Source: Smittium mucronatum (Eukaryota; Kickxellomycota; Harpellomycetes; Harpellales; Legeriomycetaceae). Taken from it: a DNA stretch of 15,344 bases. The stretch is taken from assembly GCA_001953115.1 (NCBI GenBank), contig LSSL01003431.1:1-15344 (forward strand). The letters run 5' to 3'. The notes beneath the pieces were generated by a model, which was given only the letters and a program-made list of their open reading frames with translations, had not been told where the DNA came from and made no database searches. Both the position numbers and the translations under genes were made by a program. Shown in pieces: positions 1-9,129 of this stretch; within the stretch, counting starts at the first letter, position 1; every line of letters starts with the position of its first letter.

Positions 1-846
1 CCATTATGGTCGAAGTTTGGTAAAGGGAAGGCCGCAAGAAAGTCCACCACGGGTCTTCAAAACCAAGTGGTGGTAAACTTCCCTGGGCCTCAGGACCGAT
101 ATTCGGCTGACTCTACAAATAAATCAAAAAATGATAATACCAAAAAAACTATAAAATACGAAACCCAAAAAAAAAAAACTACGGTGTTAAGCGAAAGATT
201 AATAGATATGAGCTTCCATTCAGAGGTCTCAGTCATGCACATGCTCCATGAAGGAGACCAAAGCTGCTTGGAAAAGTTTTGTATTGGAGGCTCTGATAGA
301 AAAGTGGGATGTTCCTGGAGCCAATTTCGTGGCAAACATTGGGATGGAATCGAATATGTCTCCATGGTCCATCTCTTACATTAACCACATGAGATAGAAT
401 GATAATCAAGCCAAAGTCACTTAATTTATTTTTGACTTTGACTCGGATGCCAATGATTTCATGTCAAAAAAACTGGTCTTCGCGGATAGAAAAGTCGATA
501 TATATCAAACTGTTAGGATGGAACAGGATATAGTTATTATCACAATCCCCAACTTTGGGGGTGATGGTATACTCGCCATGGTAAAACTAATTGATAAAGA
601 ACTTTCTCTCCTGTGCGCAATCTGCGACATTAGCGCATGGTGCAAAATATGGGCTTCCGAATACCCAACTTTTGGTATGAAGATTATTTTAAAGAAAAAT
701 AACATAAAGGCGGTACTTCCCAGCTTCCTAGATGAAGAAAGTGGGATCTTAAATATCTTTTACAAAGGCTGCAAGAAGTCTTGCAGCTATTTTAAGAAGA
801 TTTAACCCTGGAAGTCTGAGTGCCCCGATCTGAAAAAAAGGGGGAA
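1..846 (+). pseudogene. Retroelement ORF1/Gag-like relic with a zinc knuckle
   Basis: An open frame runs from base 1 to 384, so its start lies outside the window. Coding-like sequence then resumes in another frame from about 425 (an in-frame stop is at 422) and reaches a stop at 803. Reading through that stop gives a CCHC-like knuckle at 782-823. A second frame change in the A/G run near 830-846 leads into a lysine-rich tail. The N-terminal part is polar and K/N/S-rich. The middle, 461-800, has a compact W/C-containing fold-like stretch with WCKIW, then KGCKKSC directly before the knuckle. Non-LTR ORF1 and retroelement Gag proteins use such knuckles to bind RNA, so a nucleic-acid chaperone role is inferred. 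The ATG at 461 is internal, because coding-like residues FDFDSD precede it. Family is a judgement by eye; it could belong to another retroelement class. Confidence 0.5.
782..823 (+). other. Degenerate CCHC zinc knuckle
   Basis: In the frame of the ATG at 461, the knuckle ligand positions of CX2CX4HX4C are occupied by Cys (782), Phe (791), Pro (806) and Cys (821) with exactly the expected spacing. The usual Gly before His is a TAA stop (803). Two of four zinc ligands are therefore lost. The Cys-to-Phe change would be one base (TGT to TTT). This is direct reading of the sequence; the parent protein family is inferred. Confidence 0.55.
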
Positions 847-1445
847 AAAGTCAAAATTAATTTTGAATATCTAGAAACTCCAATGGAAAATGTTAATCGT
901 ATAATTGAGCGTAGAGGAGAGAAGATCGGAAAAAAGACCATCCCGAATATTCCCCAAAAAATAATTTTGGAATTAAATTTCGTTATAACGATTTTAAAGA
1001 AAATGCTATAATTTCCATCAATAAAGAAAAAAATGAGCAGTAATCTACAGATTTTTATACAGATGATATGAATATAGAAGAAACATGTCTTCTAAATTTA
1101 ATAAAGCTGTAGACTGCATTATCGAAAATAAAATTAATAAGCCTGAAGAGCCAAATTTTAAACATTTTAAAGGTGTTATATCCCAAAGCCAGGAACTGTT
1201 TAATGAAAAAAATTCTTATTTCGGGTAAGAGTAAGCCCAAGAATACATCCTCATATATCAATTATGACATGGTGATCAACTTGCCTGACACATTGGCTGC
1301 ATTTGTCGTAAGTTCGAGCCCATCTATAAAAAATAAAGCCTATTTCAATAGGAAAGATAATATAGACACCGAAATGCCTTATTCATCTGATATTGATGTG
1401 GACGATCATTATGATAGAATAAAAATAGTTTTATTATTGGGATGA
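847..1445 (+). pseudogene. Coding-like tail after the knuckle, unidentified
   Basis: Three open pieces follow the knuckle on the plus strand in different frames. One runs to a stop near 1009-1011 (starts KVKINFEYL). One is a 47-codon frame from ATG 1085 to TAA 1226-1228 (starts MSSKFNKAVD). The third is open from about 1173 to 1445 and is acidic near its end (SDIDVDDHYD). Pieces with low-complexity-free, mixed composition in sequence suggest a single broken coding region, either the ORF1 C-terminus or a separate small gene. I recognise no domain. The start at 1173 is GTG, so that frame has no clear initiator. The strand is A-rich here, which by itself makes lysine-rich frames look coding, so confidence is limited. 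Confidence 0.3.
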
Positions 1446-1491
1446 AACCACATTAATATTACGATTTAAATGCATCGTTACAACCCAATGA

Positions 1492-1821
1492 TATTATTAC
1501 CAGGTGAAAATTTTTAAGAAAAAGAGTTGGGAAACTACTTGTACTCAACATAAAAGAGCTCAAAAATCAAACAGTAAAGCATACTATTTTAATTTTTGCT
1601 TGAGGGAAGATGGATTTATAGTTAAAAAAATATAAAAATGCAACTTAAAATGGTGTCACGAGATTTGATTGTGTGAAAAAAAATTACGATCTGATGAAAT
1701 TAAAAAAATAGAAAGTTTTCTAGATGCCAAAATTCAACGGAAAAAAAATAAAAAAATAGATACTCGAATTTCGTTGTGTGAATTCACAAAACGGAAATTT
1801 GATCAATTTAAAACTATTTGA
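1492..1821 (+). pseudogene. Cys-containing reading-frame relic, unidentified
   Basis: One frame stays aligned from 1492 to the stop TGA at 1819 and is broken only by TAA at 1633 and TGA at 1666. It is about 107 codons and too interrupted to appear as one ORF. It begins KIFKKKSWETTCTQHKR, then AYYFNFCLREDGFIV. Either side of the second stop are KCNLKWCHEI and LCEKKLRSDE. A basic helix-like region ends it (KIQRKKNKKID). The cluster of Cys, His, Trp and aromatic residues followed by a basic stretch resembles the zinc-binding N-termini of some transposases (FLYWCH or WRKY-GCM1 type) in general layout only; I cannot assign it. It lies just after the retroelement relic and could be an independent element. 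Confidence 0.35.
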
Positions 1822-1829
1822 GAGTCAAA

Positions 1830-2096
1830 ATGACTCAAAAAAGATTGGTATTAGACAATCACTGGCCACTTCCACATTTTTTTGAAGTATGTTTATTTAA
1901 AAAAACTAGAATTTTTTTATTTATGAACATAGAAGACCATAGTACTCTATATAAAAAAACCCGAAATTTCAAGGGTTCATCTAACTATGACAATAATTTA
2001 GGATTGGGAAGGTTGGTAATAAATTTTTTTGGGCTTTTAAACCCCTCAAAAGGTTTAACTATTCTTAAAAATATTTTGAAAAGTTTTATCTATTGA
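1830..2096 (+). CDS. Short hypothetical ORF, doubtful
   Basis: From ATG 1830 to the stop at 2094-2096 there are 88 codons without interruption, beginning MTQKRLVLDNHWPLPHFFE. The product would be small, basic and rich in Phe, Lys and Asn, with no signal peptide, repeat or motif I recognise. It directly follows the relic ending at 1821. It could be a further broken piece of that relic, since the frame differs, or chance in AT-rich DNA. The strand composition changes from A-rich to T-rich right at its end. Confidence 0.2.
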   Translation: MTQKRLVLDNHWPLPHFFEVCLFKKTRIFLFMNIEDHSTLYKKTRNFKGSSNYDNNLGLGRLVINFFGLLNPSKGLTILKNILKSFIY

Positions 2097-2824
2097 TCTG
2101 GACCGAAAATTCACTCAAAAATTATTATTTTCGTAAACTTTAAATTTTATCGGTAACCAATTTATTAAAATTATGTTTATTTGGCTTGTATTATCAATTT
2201 TTGAATGTAATTGCAAAATTAAAATCTTTTTGTTTGGGAATTTTCTCAAGTTTCACACCTTTTTTAAACGCTTTTGTAGTTTTACTCTTTTTGTAAAGTA
2301 CAAAGTTGCTGTTGATCTTAACTGGTTAAGTTTTTTTTTATTATCGTGCTAAAGAATCGTTTGATTCTAGTTTTTGCTTTTTTTTCAAAATAAAATATAA
2401 AATATTCTTGATATTTTCCCACCATTTTTAAATAAAAACCGTGATTTTTTATTTGATATATATATTTATCTTCAAATGATGATGATCCCATCTTTTTTCC
2501 CCCTTTATTATTTGGAAACCAAAGTTAAATTTATTTTCCATTTTCTTAATTCCTTATTTTAGATCTTATAACACATTTTAGTTTACTTCTAGGTCTTCAG
2601 GATGCCACCGAAGCCAGAAAACTACCGACTTATTCCCAAATTTAAGTGTTTTGATATTATTATTATTTCCATAGATAATTATATGGTACAGAAATTCACT
2701 AATTTTCGCTTTTAGCAATTATGGATAGCTTATTCACTGCATTGTTTTTAAATTCTTTTAGAAATATTTTTAATATCTTTCAAGCTGTGGTTATTTTTAT
2801 CCAGGAATATACCGCAATCAAGTG
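2097..2824. other. T-rich stretch with no supported gene
   Basis: No plus-strand frame is convincing. On the minus strand a 42-codon open piece (2322 down to the stop at 2194) is lysine-rich and begins VKINSNFVLYKKSK. It has no start codon and may be an effect of the T-rich plus strand. Nothing else is supported. Confidence 0.4.
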
Positions 2825-3470
2825 CTAGCAAACTGCTTTTTCATAGAAAAAAATTGATGAGGGCTTTGGATTAAATGAGTCCAAAAAGTTTTTAAATTTC
2901 AATGAGCTGTAGCGGTGTGCATATAGACTAATTTCAGTTTTACATTTATCAAATTTCTTTAACACTGAAATACGTTTTCTTTTAATGCTTCGACGTAAAG
3001 AATCACTTGTTTTTTTCACATTCATCAAGAGTTCAAACTCTTTAATCAAATATTTTACAAGCTTTCATCTCCCATTATGAGTGGGTTTTTATTAGAAAGA
3101 TAGAAATTTCACTGAAATTTTTAATAGAACTGGAAACCAAGTCAGGCTTTTTGTACATAATTCAGATATTACTACTTTCAAGCGTTTCATGATTGCTATC
3201 ATCAGTGCTGGTGGTATCAAAATTGATTATGGGTTTGACAAAGCCCGATTTTTCTCCGTGGATAAGTTATTAAATCTATTCTCGGTGTTTTTTGTTTGAA
3301 AAACTGCGAGTAGTATCTGTCGAATTGGTGGATAGAGGCAGATAAATAAAGAACTATATATAGTGATCCCTATATATTTTTCATTTATTTTTAATTTTTT
3401 TTTGCATCTTCCATTCCCGTGGCGTCAGTTTTTCACTCAATAAATAATCTGTAAATACCCCCCCCCCCCG
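2825..3470 (-). pseudogene. Minus-strand coding-like relic, unidentified
   Basis: Three minus-strand pieces follow each other. Reading leftwards, an open frame of about 65 codons lies between a stop near 3410 and one near 3214 and contains LYPPIRQILLAVFQTKNTEN. An adjacent frame then has INFDTTSTDDSNHETLESSN at about 3230-3165. A 74-codon ORF (3049 to 2825) reads MIKEFELLMNVKKTSDSLRR at its start and contains FLDSFNPKPSSIFFYEKAVC. The mixed, non-repetitive composition with Cys, Pro, His and acidic stretches suggests real ancestral coding, now split by frameshifts and stops. No family is recognised. The plus strand is strongly T-rich here, which enriches Lys/Asn frames on the minus strand, so chance is possible. 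Confidence 0.3.
3458..3469. repeat. Poly-C tract (12 C)
   Basis: Twelve consecutive C residues stand in otherwise AT-rich sequence, at the edge between two minus-strand coding-like pieces. A run of 13 C occurs at 8393-8405 and runs of 7 C at 4621-4627 and 11468-11474. Confidence 0.95.
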
Positions 3471-3482
3471 ATATATGTATAA

Positions 3483-3707
3483 TTATATCCAGATATTGGA
3501 TTTCAAAATTATTTCGCATAGTAATTTTGCAAGGTTTAACAACTGGAGATTTTTTGTTGTCCCAAAATTTTTAAATATGAATTTTGATGTAATTTTGTGG
3601 TCTAAATTCTCACTCTGGGATTTATCCAAGTTTACGCATGTATTTTCAGTGCATGCGACATTTTTATCGATTCCTTGAAGTTTGAGTATTCCAAATTTTT
3701 TTGTCAT
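3483..3707 (-). pseudogene. Minus-strand 74-codon ORF, possible gene fragment
   Basis: An uninterrupted minus-strand frame begins ATG at 3707 (MTKKFGILKLQGIDKNVACT) and ends near the poly-C run. It contains CVNLDKSQSENLD and a Leu-rich end (LLNLAKLLCEIILK). A plus-strand ORF of similar length overlaps it (3475-3678) but is Phe/Ser-rich, as expected of the antisense of a Lys/Asn/Leu-rich frame, so I prefer the minus strand. No domain is recognised. It lies between other minus-strand pieces and may be part of the same lost gene. Confidence 0.28.
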
Positions 3708-4026
3708 AATATTTCTATGTTAGAGAAATAGTGCTTCTGATATTAACTATTTGGTACCAGAAGCATCTGTTGTTGAAGATGAGTGTGCATTTTGCTGTAG
3801 TGGTTACAAATAATTGGGTATATATTTCATTTTTTCAACTGTTACATACACATTAATTATCGTCAATATTCATGTCTGATAGTGAATATGTGGAATTAAA
3901 GTTGTAGTTTTCTTTATTTAACACCGAATTGTATCAATATGTAATTATTTAGATTTGATGACTGCATATCACACTGTAGCTGCCGCAGTCATAAAAACCT
4001 CATCAAGGAAATTAATCAGCGTATTT

Positions 4027-4474
4027 TTATAGTTTTTCAATTGTTTTCTTAATTTCCAACCGTAATTTCTTTGTAAATTCTCGAGTAATTTGAAAGTTTG
4101 ATTTTTGTAACTTCAAAATGGATCCAAGAAAGGTTTGCAAGAATCGCGGTGTGGTTACTGATTTTTAAAAATTTGGTGTATGCCATAGTTTTTCCAAGTT
4201 TCTTTAGGGTATTTGAGTGTGTATCAGGGATTATTTCGGTGTAGTTTCAAGTCTAGCTATGTAGTCTTTGCAGAGCATAGGCGTATTATTGTTTTTCTGA
4301 TTTGATACAGAGTCGATTTAATAGTTTTGGTGAATAACCTTGAAGTATTTTTAAATCCAAATTGCAGTGCCTGAAACTCGTATAGTGGATATTGACGGTT
4401 AAATCGGCACATTCAAGCTGATGGTAGACGAATTGATATCCATAATAGTAAATAAGTCTCATGCAAGTAACCAT
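4027..4474 (-). pseudogene. Minus-strand coding-like relic, unidentified
   Basis: The right part is a 62-codon minus ORF (4474 to 4286) starting MVTCMRLIYYYGYQFVYHQ. From 4317 to 4027 another minus frame is kept with only a few stops. Its longest open part (4164 to the stop at 4027-4029, 45 codons) includes TTPRFLQTFLGSILKLQ and ends with a charged helix-like KKLRLEIKKTIEKL. The frame change between the parts suggests one ancestral coding region with at least one indel. I do not recognise the protein. It continues the minus-strand orientation seen at 2825-3707, so a single gene of more than 1.6 kb is possible. Confidence 0.3.
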
Positions 4475-4499
4475 TCCCTCAATGATTCGAATCCACTCA

Positions 4500-5210
4500 C
4501 ACTGAAGGTCTCTTTGATCAAATTTTTTTAATTTGAGAATATATAAAAAAGAAAAAAGGTTATTTTCTTAAACTACTTGACAAAAATTGGTGACGATTAT
4601 TTTATTTCTTTGGCCTAAGACCCCCCCAATAGCATCCAAATTTAAATATTAATGAATAATGATAGCTATTGTCTCCTGATGATGAATTTAGAAATGTATA
4701 ACTTTTTCCGGGTTGGAGGTGAATTTTTGGAGAATGGTATTTTGTACCGTTTGCTCGAAATTTGATATAAAGGTAATTGAAAAAATAGACAGATTTAAAA
4801 TTATTTGCAAAAATATTATATTTTCACACTTTATTTTCTATTTTAGCGAATAGAATTTTCCTTCGTTTTTTATTGTAATAATAAGTGATTATTTTCCAAA
4901 TGATTTACATTTATATTAGTCATAATTTCATTTTAATCAATTTTTTAAATACTTTTAGCACAACTTGTACTCCCATAATAACTTATAATTAATAGATATC
5001 TTTAGTGTGAAGAGTAATTAACATTATATGAATAGGGTGGTCATATTAAGTGATATAATCTTTTATTAGATATTAAATCGAAATTTCAAAAACTAATTAA
5101 TATTAATATTAAAATAAATGAAGCTAAAAGGAAATTAGGCTATTCGTCGAAAGAACCAGATTTGTTATCCTTATCATCTTTTGCAAAGGTATTTGGGCTG
5201 GTGGGAGGGA
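4500..5210. other. AT-rich intergenic DNA, nothing recognised
   Basis: No frame on either strand was convincing. The stretch holds a run of seven C at 4621-4627 and many A/T runs. The motif TGGTCATAT occurs at 5038-5046 and recurs in the inverted repeat further right. Confidence 0.5.
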
Positions 5211-5215
5211 CTTGA

Positions 5216-5302
5216 TATGACCACAATATTCATATACTGTTAAATAATATTCGCACTAAAGGGTTCGATCAATTATAAATTATACTTCATAGTGTGGTCA
5301 TA
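5216..5302. repeat. Spaced 10-bp inverted repeat TATGACCACA / TGTGGTCATA
   Basis: Arms at 5216-5225 and 5293-5302 are exact reverse complements, 67 bp apart. A third copy of the core (TGGTCATA) is at 5038-5045 in the same direction as the right arm. The role is unknown; remnant terminal repeats of a small element or a binding site are possible. Confidence 0.6.
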
Positions 5303-5403
5303 ATAATCTAATCCAGAGTTAGCACCGCAACAGTGATATTAGTTTTGGTGCTACGATTGAGGAATAAATAAGTGTAAAACATATCGCAATTCGACCAGAA
5401 AAC

Positions 5404-5685
5404 ATGCGAAACTATATTATCCACCGAAATACCCGAACTAGCTCTAAATTCGATCCAATTCCCCGTGCCTTATGTATGGGGGTATTTGGATGGCGTGAAA
5501 TAAGCGCTGAAAGGGAGTGTATATTCCACGTATTACTACCCGCTGATAGTGGCAGATCATGATTCTTATTGTGCCTGAATAATATTTTAAAGATAATATT
5601 GCTATTGTTGGAGTGTGATTTTCGACAATTTTGTGAGCCATCTTTTTTATATAAAAAGAATACGCTACTACCGGACATAGTATAG
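5404..5685 (+). pseudogene. Coding-like frame just upstream of LINE ORF2
   Basis: From ATG 5404 one frame continues to TAG 5683-5685 with a single internal TGA at 5560. It starts MRNYIIHRNTRTSSKFDPIP and includes CMGVFGWREISAERECIFHV. Composition is less AT-rich than the DNA to its left, as for the LINE to its right. ORF2 begins 110 bp downstream, so this may be the LINE 5' region. The minus strand is also open across 5412-5678 (88 codons) with a second overlapping minus frame, so strand choice is uncertain. No family is recognised in any of the three frames. Confidence 0.25.
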
Positions 5686-5795
5686 GGTGTGGTTGTTGAT
5701 TAATTTCGCATGGTCTCTCTATAACTTAAAGTTATTCTTTTCCTTGGAAGCCACGTGGCTAATTTAAACAAGGTAGCTCATGCGTTTTCCAAAAA

Positions 5796-6662
5796 ATGAA
5801 GCGTTACAACTTTAGAGATACCCAAGATTGGGAATTCTATACTCGGTTAGTAAAAGTAGTCCTAAGTGGAGCAATTATAATGTTACTTCTTGAAGCGGGA
5901 TTGATCAGTATTCTGGCTCCATATTATTGTTATGATAAAATGGGATTGGTAATTACAGAACTTTAGAAGATAGGTATTAACTGGATGGATTATCTTAGAA
6001 TGAAGAGGTTGTTACCCAAAATACATCTGGATAGTGTTCTCTCTCTTAACATAAAATGCTTCAAAGGATTACGGCTTGAAATATTTGATACACAGGAATT
6101 TTGGCTCCAAAAGTTGTAATTCTCCTAGAAAAACTGGTCAAAAAGGCATAATGTAGAATTGAAATTCCAGCTAAGAGGTTTTACATGATCTAGATGGGAA
6201 GGGATCTAATTTAGGGGTATTGCTGGCAGTCTCATGTAGTTTAAACACCGCTAGGATCCCTGAAATTGAGGGCAAACTAGTATTAATTAAATTATCAATC
6301 CATGAACTGGACTATAAACTAGGATCTGTCTATATACCAGGTAGACATCTCTGGAAAAGACACGACCAGAAATAAGATGGTTAAGTTATTTCAAATCTGG
6401 AAATTTGATAATACTGAAGAGCCCTGCATTATTGTCTGCAGCTTCAACATGTCTTTTTCTGCCCTTAACTCTTTTCCGAAAATGAAAAACACCCGATTTA
6501 AAGCTATGGAGTATATTGGTAGAGATAAAACATTCTTTGGTAATGGAGACAGAACTTTGCTCAGTTTAGATCAAGTTATTTTCAACAAAGCTGTAGAAAG
6601 TTTAGTATCAAAACTAAATTGCTTTGTAATTTTTATAAATCCAATCGCTGGCTGATTCATGG
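5796..6662 (+). pseudogene. LINE ORF2 N-terminus and AP-endonuclease-like domain
   Basis: This domain (exonuclease-endonuclease-phosphatase fold) nicks target DNA to prime reverse transcription. The frame from ATG 5796 reaches LSLNIKCFKG near 6039-6068, the family motif with catalytic Asn (6048-6050). The LQET-type motif is LQKL, with Lys (AAG, 6111-6113) where Glu is expected. After a frame change near 6184 comes SNLGVLLAVSCSLN and GSVYIPG, typical core strands. After another frame change at about 6375 come IIVCSFNMSF (GDFN expected; CSFN at 6437-6448) and a conserved-looking RTLLSLDQVIF. A final frame change gives SNRWLIHG (6640 on) where SDH is expected. Catalytic Glu, Asp and the SDH Asp/His are thus all replaced, so it is certainly inactive as it stands. 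Confidence 0.75.
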
Positions 6663-7404
6663 AAGTTTTTTAGGTAAGAATAATCTTATTATTAAATCTG
6701 ATGGTAAATCATCTCTGGTGAAAATGATCTCATTATCAAGGCTGGATGTGATGTCGAGAGAAATCTGTAATCATAATTTCTGGTTAACCTTGCCGGATCT
6801 TGATTATTCTGAAATAGATGTTGATAGCATGGCCGAAAACTTAATTTAAAACTTCTATGAATCTTGCGGAAAAATTGTCTGTGTTTGAGGCAAAAAATCC
6901 AAAACCTAATAGATTTTTTCTATCCCATGGTATTCAGAGGAATATCAAGGGAAAAAATCGATCTGGTGACAACAGGCTTGAAATAGGAAAATCATGAAGT
7001 TATGATTTACAGGTAAAGTTGTTTTACCAAGATTTTTCTCGAAAGAGAAAAATTGTAAATAAGAACATTCTGGCTTTAAGTAAAGTTAGATGAAATAAGT
7101 TCCTTGAGAAAGGAGTCAAAAAAGCCAATAAAAAAATGGAAAGGAACATTGGAGTTGGGTGGGAAGATTATTATGTGAATCTAGCCGCATAAATAATTCC
7201 CTAGGAGAAGTGTGGGATAAATCTAACAATATCTTTAATACACTGTAAAAGATCTTAAATAGATGGTCTAAATTTTTTACGGAACTCTCTGATGATGTTA
7301 CTGGAAATTCAAGAAATCCAGATTATTTGGAAAGGGTACTCGGTAATACGAGGGATAGACATTTGGACATCAGATTTGATGAAGTTATTCCAAAAACTGG
7401 AATA
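6663..7404 (+). pseudogene. LINE ORF2 linker between endonuclease and RT
   Basis: The frame open to 6849 continues from the SNR motif (NLIIKSDGKSSLV and a Trp/acidic stretch, FWLTLPDLDYSEIDVDS). Broken pieces follow, such as a basic stretch QVKLFYQDFSRKRKIVNKN from about 7012. Such linkers vary between LINE families and carry few fixed motifs. Stops occur in all frames between about 6880 and 7400, so decay is heavier here than in the RT. Confidence 0.55.
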
Positions 7405-8365
7405 TTGCTGAAATCGTACCCATACCAAAGAGGAAAGATCTTAAAATTCTGAATAACTATATGGCAATAGCCTTAATTTCAATAGGGATGAAAATTTTGG
7501 GCAAGATTATTATCAATAGACTGGCTGCAGCTCTAGAGGTAAGAGGAAAATTACTTTTATCCAAGCTGGATTTGGAAGAGATGAAGAGGCCATGACGCAA
7601 GTTGTATCCCTTTAAGATATTTTTTATCGCCGTAAAATGCGTAGGAAAACTAGATATGTAGCTTTTATTGATTTTAAAAAGGAATATGATAATATTTCCA
7701 TAAAGGCTCTTCTAAAGAAAATTCAACCCTTCGGAGTGGAGGGAAGGTGCCTTAATTTCTTTAAAGCCTATTATAAACAACTGGAAGCGGTTGTGATAAT
7801 AGGAAATCTCGATTCTATAAAGTTTATCGTTGACCGAGGAGTTCGACAAGGATGCCCAATGTCTTCAATGCTATTTAATATATTCATTAAAGATATTTTG
7901 GATAAAGTTATATATAACTTAGTGCCAGTGCCGGGGAGCTATTTTAAGATTTCTGAACTTCTATTTGCAGATGATCTGTTTCTCTTAAATGAATCGGAAT
8001 TGGCTTTAAGAAAGAAATTGGAGATGTTAGAGAAGTAGAAACTTGATGATGAAATGTCTTTTGGAATTCCAAAATGTGGAGATATGGTAGTTGATGGGAT
8101 CTTAAATGAACTGAAACGTCTATAATTAAAGGAGCTAAATATTACTATATTAAAAGAATATTCGTATTTGGGGGTACTATTTAACCAGTATCTAGAACTA
8201 CTAATATTTAGTAGACGAAGATTCGAAAAAGCTGTTGCTTTTTACGCTAAAATTAGTGGTTTTATATCTCTAAAATCTGTTCCAACTTCTCACAGAGTAC
8301 TATTTTTGTCGTGGAATAATAGAGGCTGGAATGAGATATGGAGAAGAAATCCTGGGTATGGATAG
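7404..8365 (+). pseudogene. LINE reverse transcriptase domain
   Basis: RNA-directed DNA polymerase core. The first part, in a frame from about 7395 to 7595, has NWNIAEIVPIPKRKDLKILN then NRLAAALE, the fingers motifs 0-1. A frame change at about 7555-7575 leads to the longest intact piece (ATG 7637 to the stop at 8038). This piece has motif A FIDFKKEYDN, motif B RQGCPMSSMLFNIFI and motif C FADD (7964-7975). All catalytic Asp residues are present. Further on, KEYSYLGVLFNQYL (about 8155-8195) is the usual thumb-side motif. The frame then stays open to the stop at 8363-8365. Motif order and spacing fit LINE RTs and not LTR or bacterial RTs. ATG 7637 is internal, not a true start. Confidence 0.88.
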
Positions 8366-9115
8366 ATATCGAGCAAGAAGTCTGCAAAAAAACCCCCCCC
8401 CCCCCAATAATGGGTTGAAAAAAATAATTGGAGTTGTTGAAAGAGCGTCCTTTGTAAAAATGAGCAATCTTTGGATGGGAGTTGACATTCCCTCATTATA
8501 AGCTGGTCTAGGATACTCCAGAGCTAGGGAATATGAGAAATTACGAACAGTGAATTCTCCTATTTCCAAATTATTGGAGGATCGATCTAATAGGTCATGG
8601 AGAAAATTTTAATATTTCTGGTTAAATCGCTTCAAATTCATCGGGTTTAGCAAAGCCGATTTCCTTAAAGATTTGAATATTAAGATGGCGAAATTCAAAT
8701 CTTTGGAATCCCATCTGAAATCAGAATTTCAAAATACTATTAGTTACTGGAAAATGTGGTGAAAACAATCTGGTTATTCCATTGGGCTTACCTGGTACTT
8801 CGAATGGAGATGTGGGGGTATTTGGAATACTTTAATAGCATCAAAGCTGGGAAAGGAGGAGAAGGAGTGGAAGGGAGGTGTCCCATTTGCCTATCAAATA
8901 CGTATCGCGGACTCGAATTCCTGTCATCTCATTTATTTTGGAGCTTCAAAGACTCAACGCAATTTACAACGCTCCAGGTTTGGATACATTGTCAAAAAAC
9001 CTGCCATAGCGATTGAACTTGCGTTCCGGACCTCTGGGTATCTACTTTCTGGGCGGGAGCCCCGGCTGACATCCTAGGATTACGCAGATGGGTGCAGAAG
9101 AGAATAATATTATGA
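8366..9115 (+). pseudogene. LINE ORF2 post-RT region and C-terminal zinc motif
   Basis: After a 13-C run, one frame from about 8413 reads through two stops with LWMGVDIPSL and GLGYSRAREYEKL, the kind of sequence seen after the RT in LINEs, then SRSWRKF-like and FWLNRFKF pieces. Past a stop at about 8759 the frame changes, and CPICLSN with SSHLFWSF (8879-8947) forms a C-terminal zinc motif: Cys 8879, Cys 8888, His 8930 and Phe 8945 where a last Cys is expected. After a further frame change come AIELAFRTSGYLLSGREP and, after another at about 9062, ADILGLRRWVQKRIIL. Similarity stops being credible near 9115. Confidence 0.65.
8393..8405. repeat. Poly-C tract (13 C) inside the LINE
   Basis: Thirteen C residues interrupt the LINE coding relic between RT and post-RT parts, preceded by seven A. 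It lies exactly where the reading frame changes, so slippage expansion probably caused a frameshift. A sequencing or assembly length error is an alternative. Confidence 0.95.
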
Positions 9116-9129
9116 AAAATTTTCTCATT

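Larger units (their letters stand above)
5796..9115 (+). mobile_element. Non-LTR retrotransposon (LINE) ORF2 relic
   Basis: The domain order endonuclease, reverse transcriptase, post-RT region, C-terminal zinc motif is that of APE-type LINEs (Jockey/L1/R1-like order). ATG 5796 is the best start, because its frame is open through the first endonuclease motif apart from TAG 5964-5966. At least six frameshifts and many stops make it non-functional. The 3' end is placed near 9115, where plus-strand protein similarity fades and the minus-strand DIRS recombinase begins. No poly(A) tail or target-site duplication was found. Length, about 3.3 kb, suits a full ORF2. Confidence 0.8.

Noticed and set aside
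90..365. Minus-strand 91-codon ORF
   Set aside because: The plus strand is open over the same bases from position 1 and leads into the zinc-knuckle relic.
3356..3377. Palindrome ATATATAG / CTATATAT
   Set aside because: An 8-bp TA-rich stem is easily expected by chance in this composition.
8290..8569. Minus-strand ORFs over the LINE post-RT region
   Set aside because: They lie antisense to LINE sequence and include the poly-C run read as Gly; no independent support.
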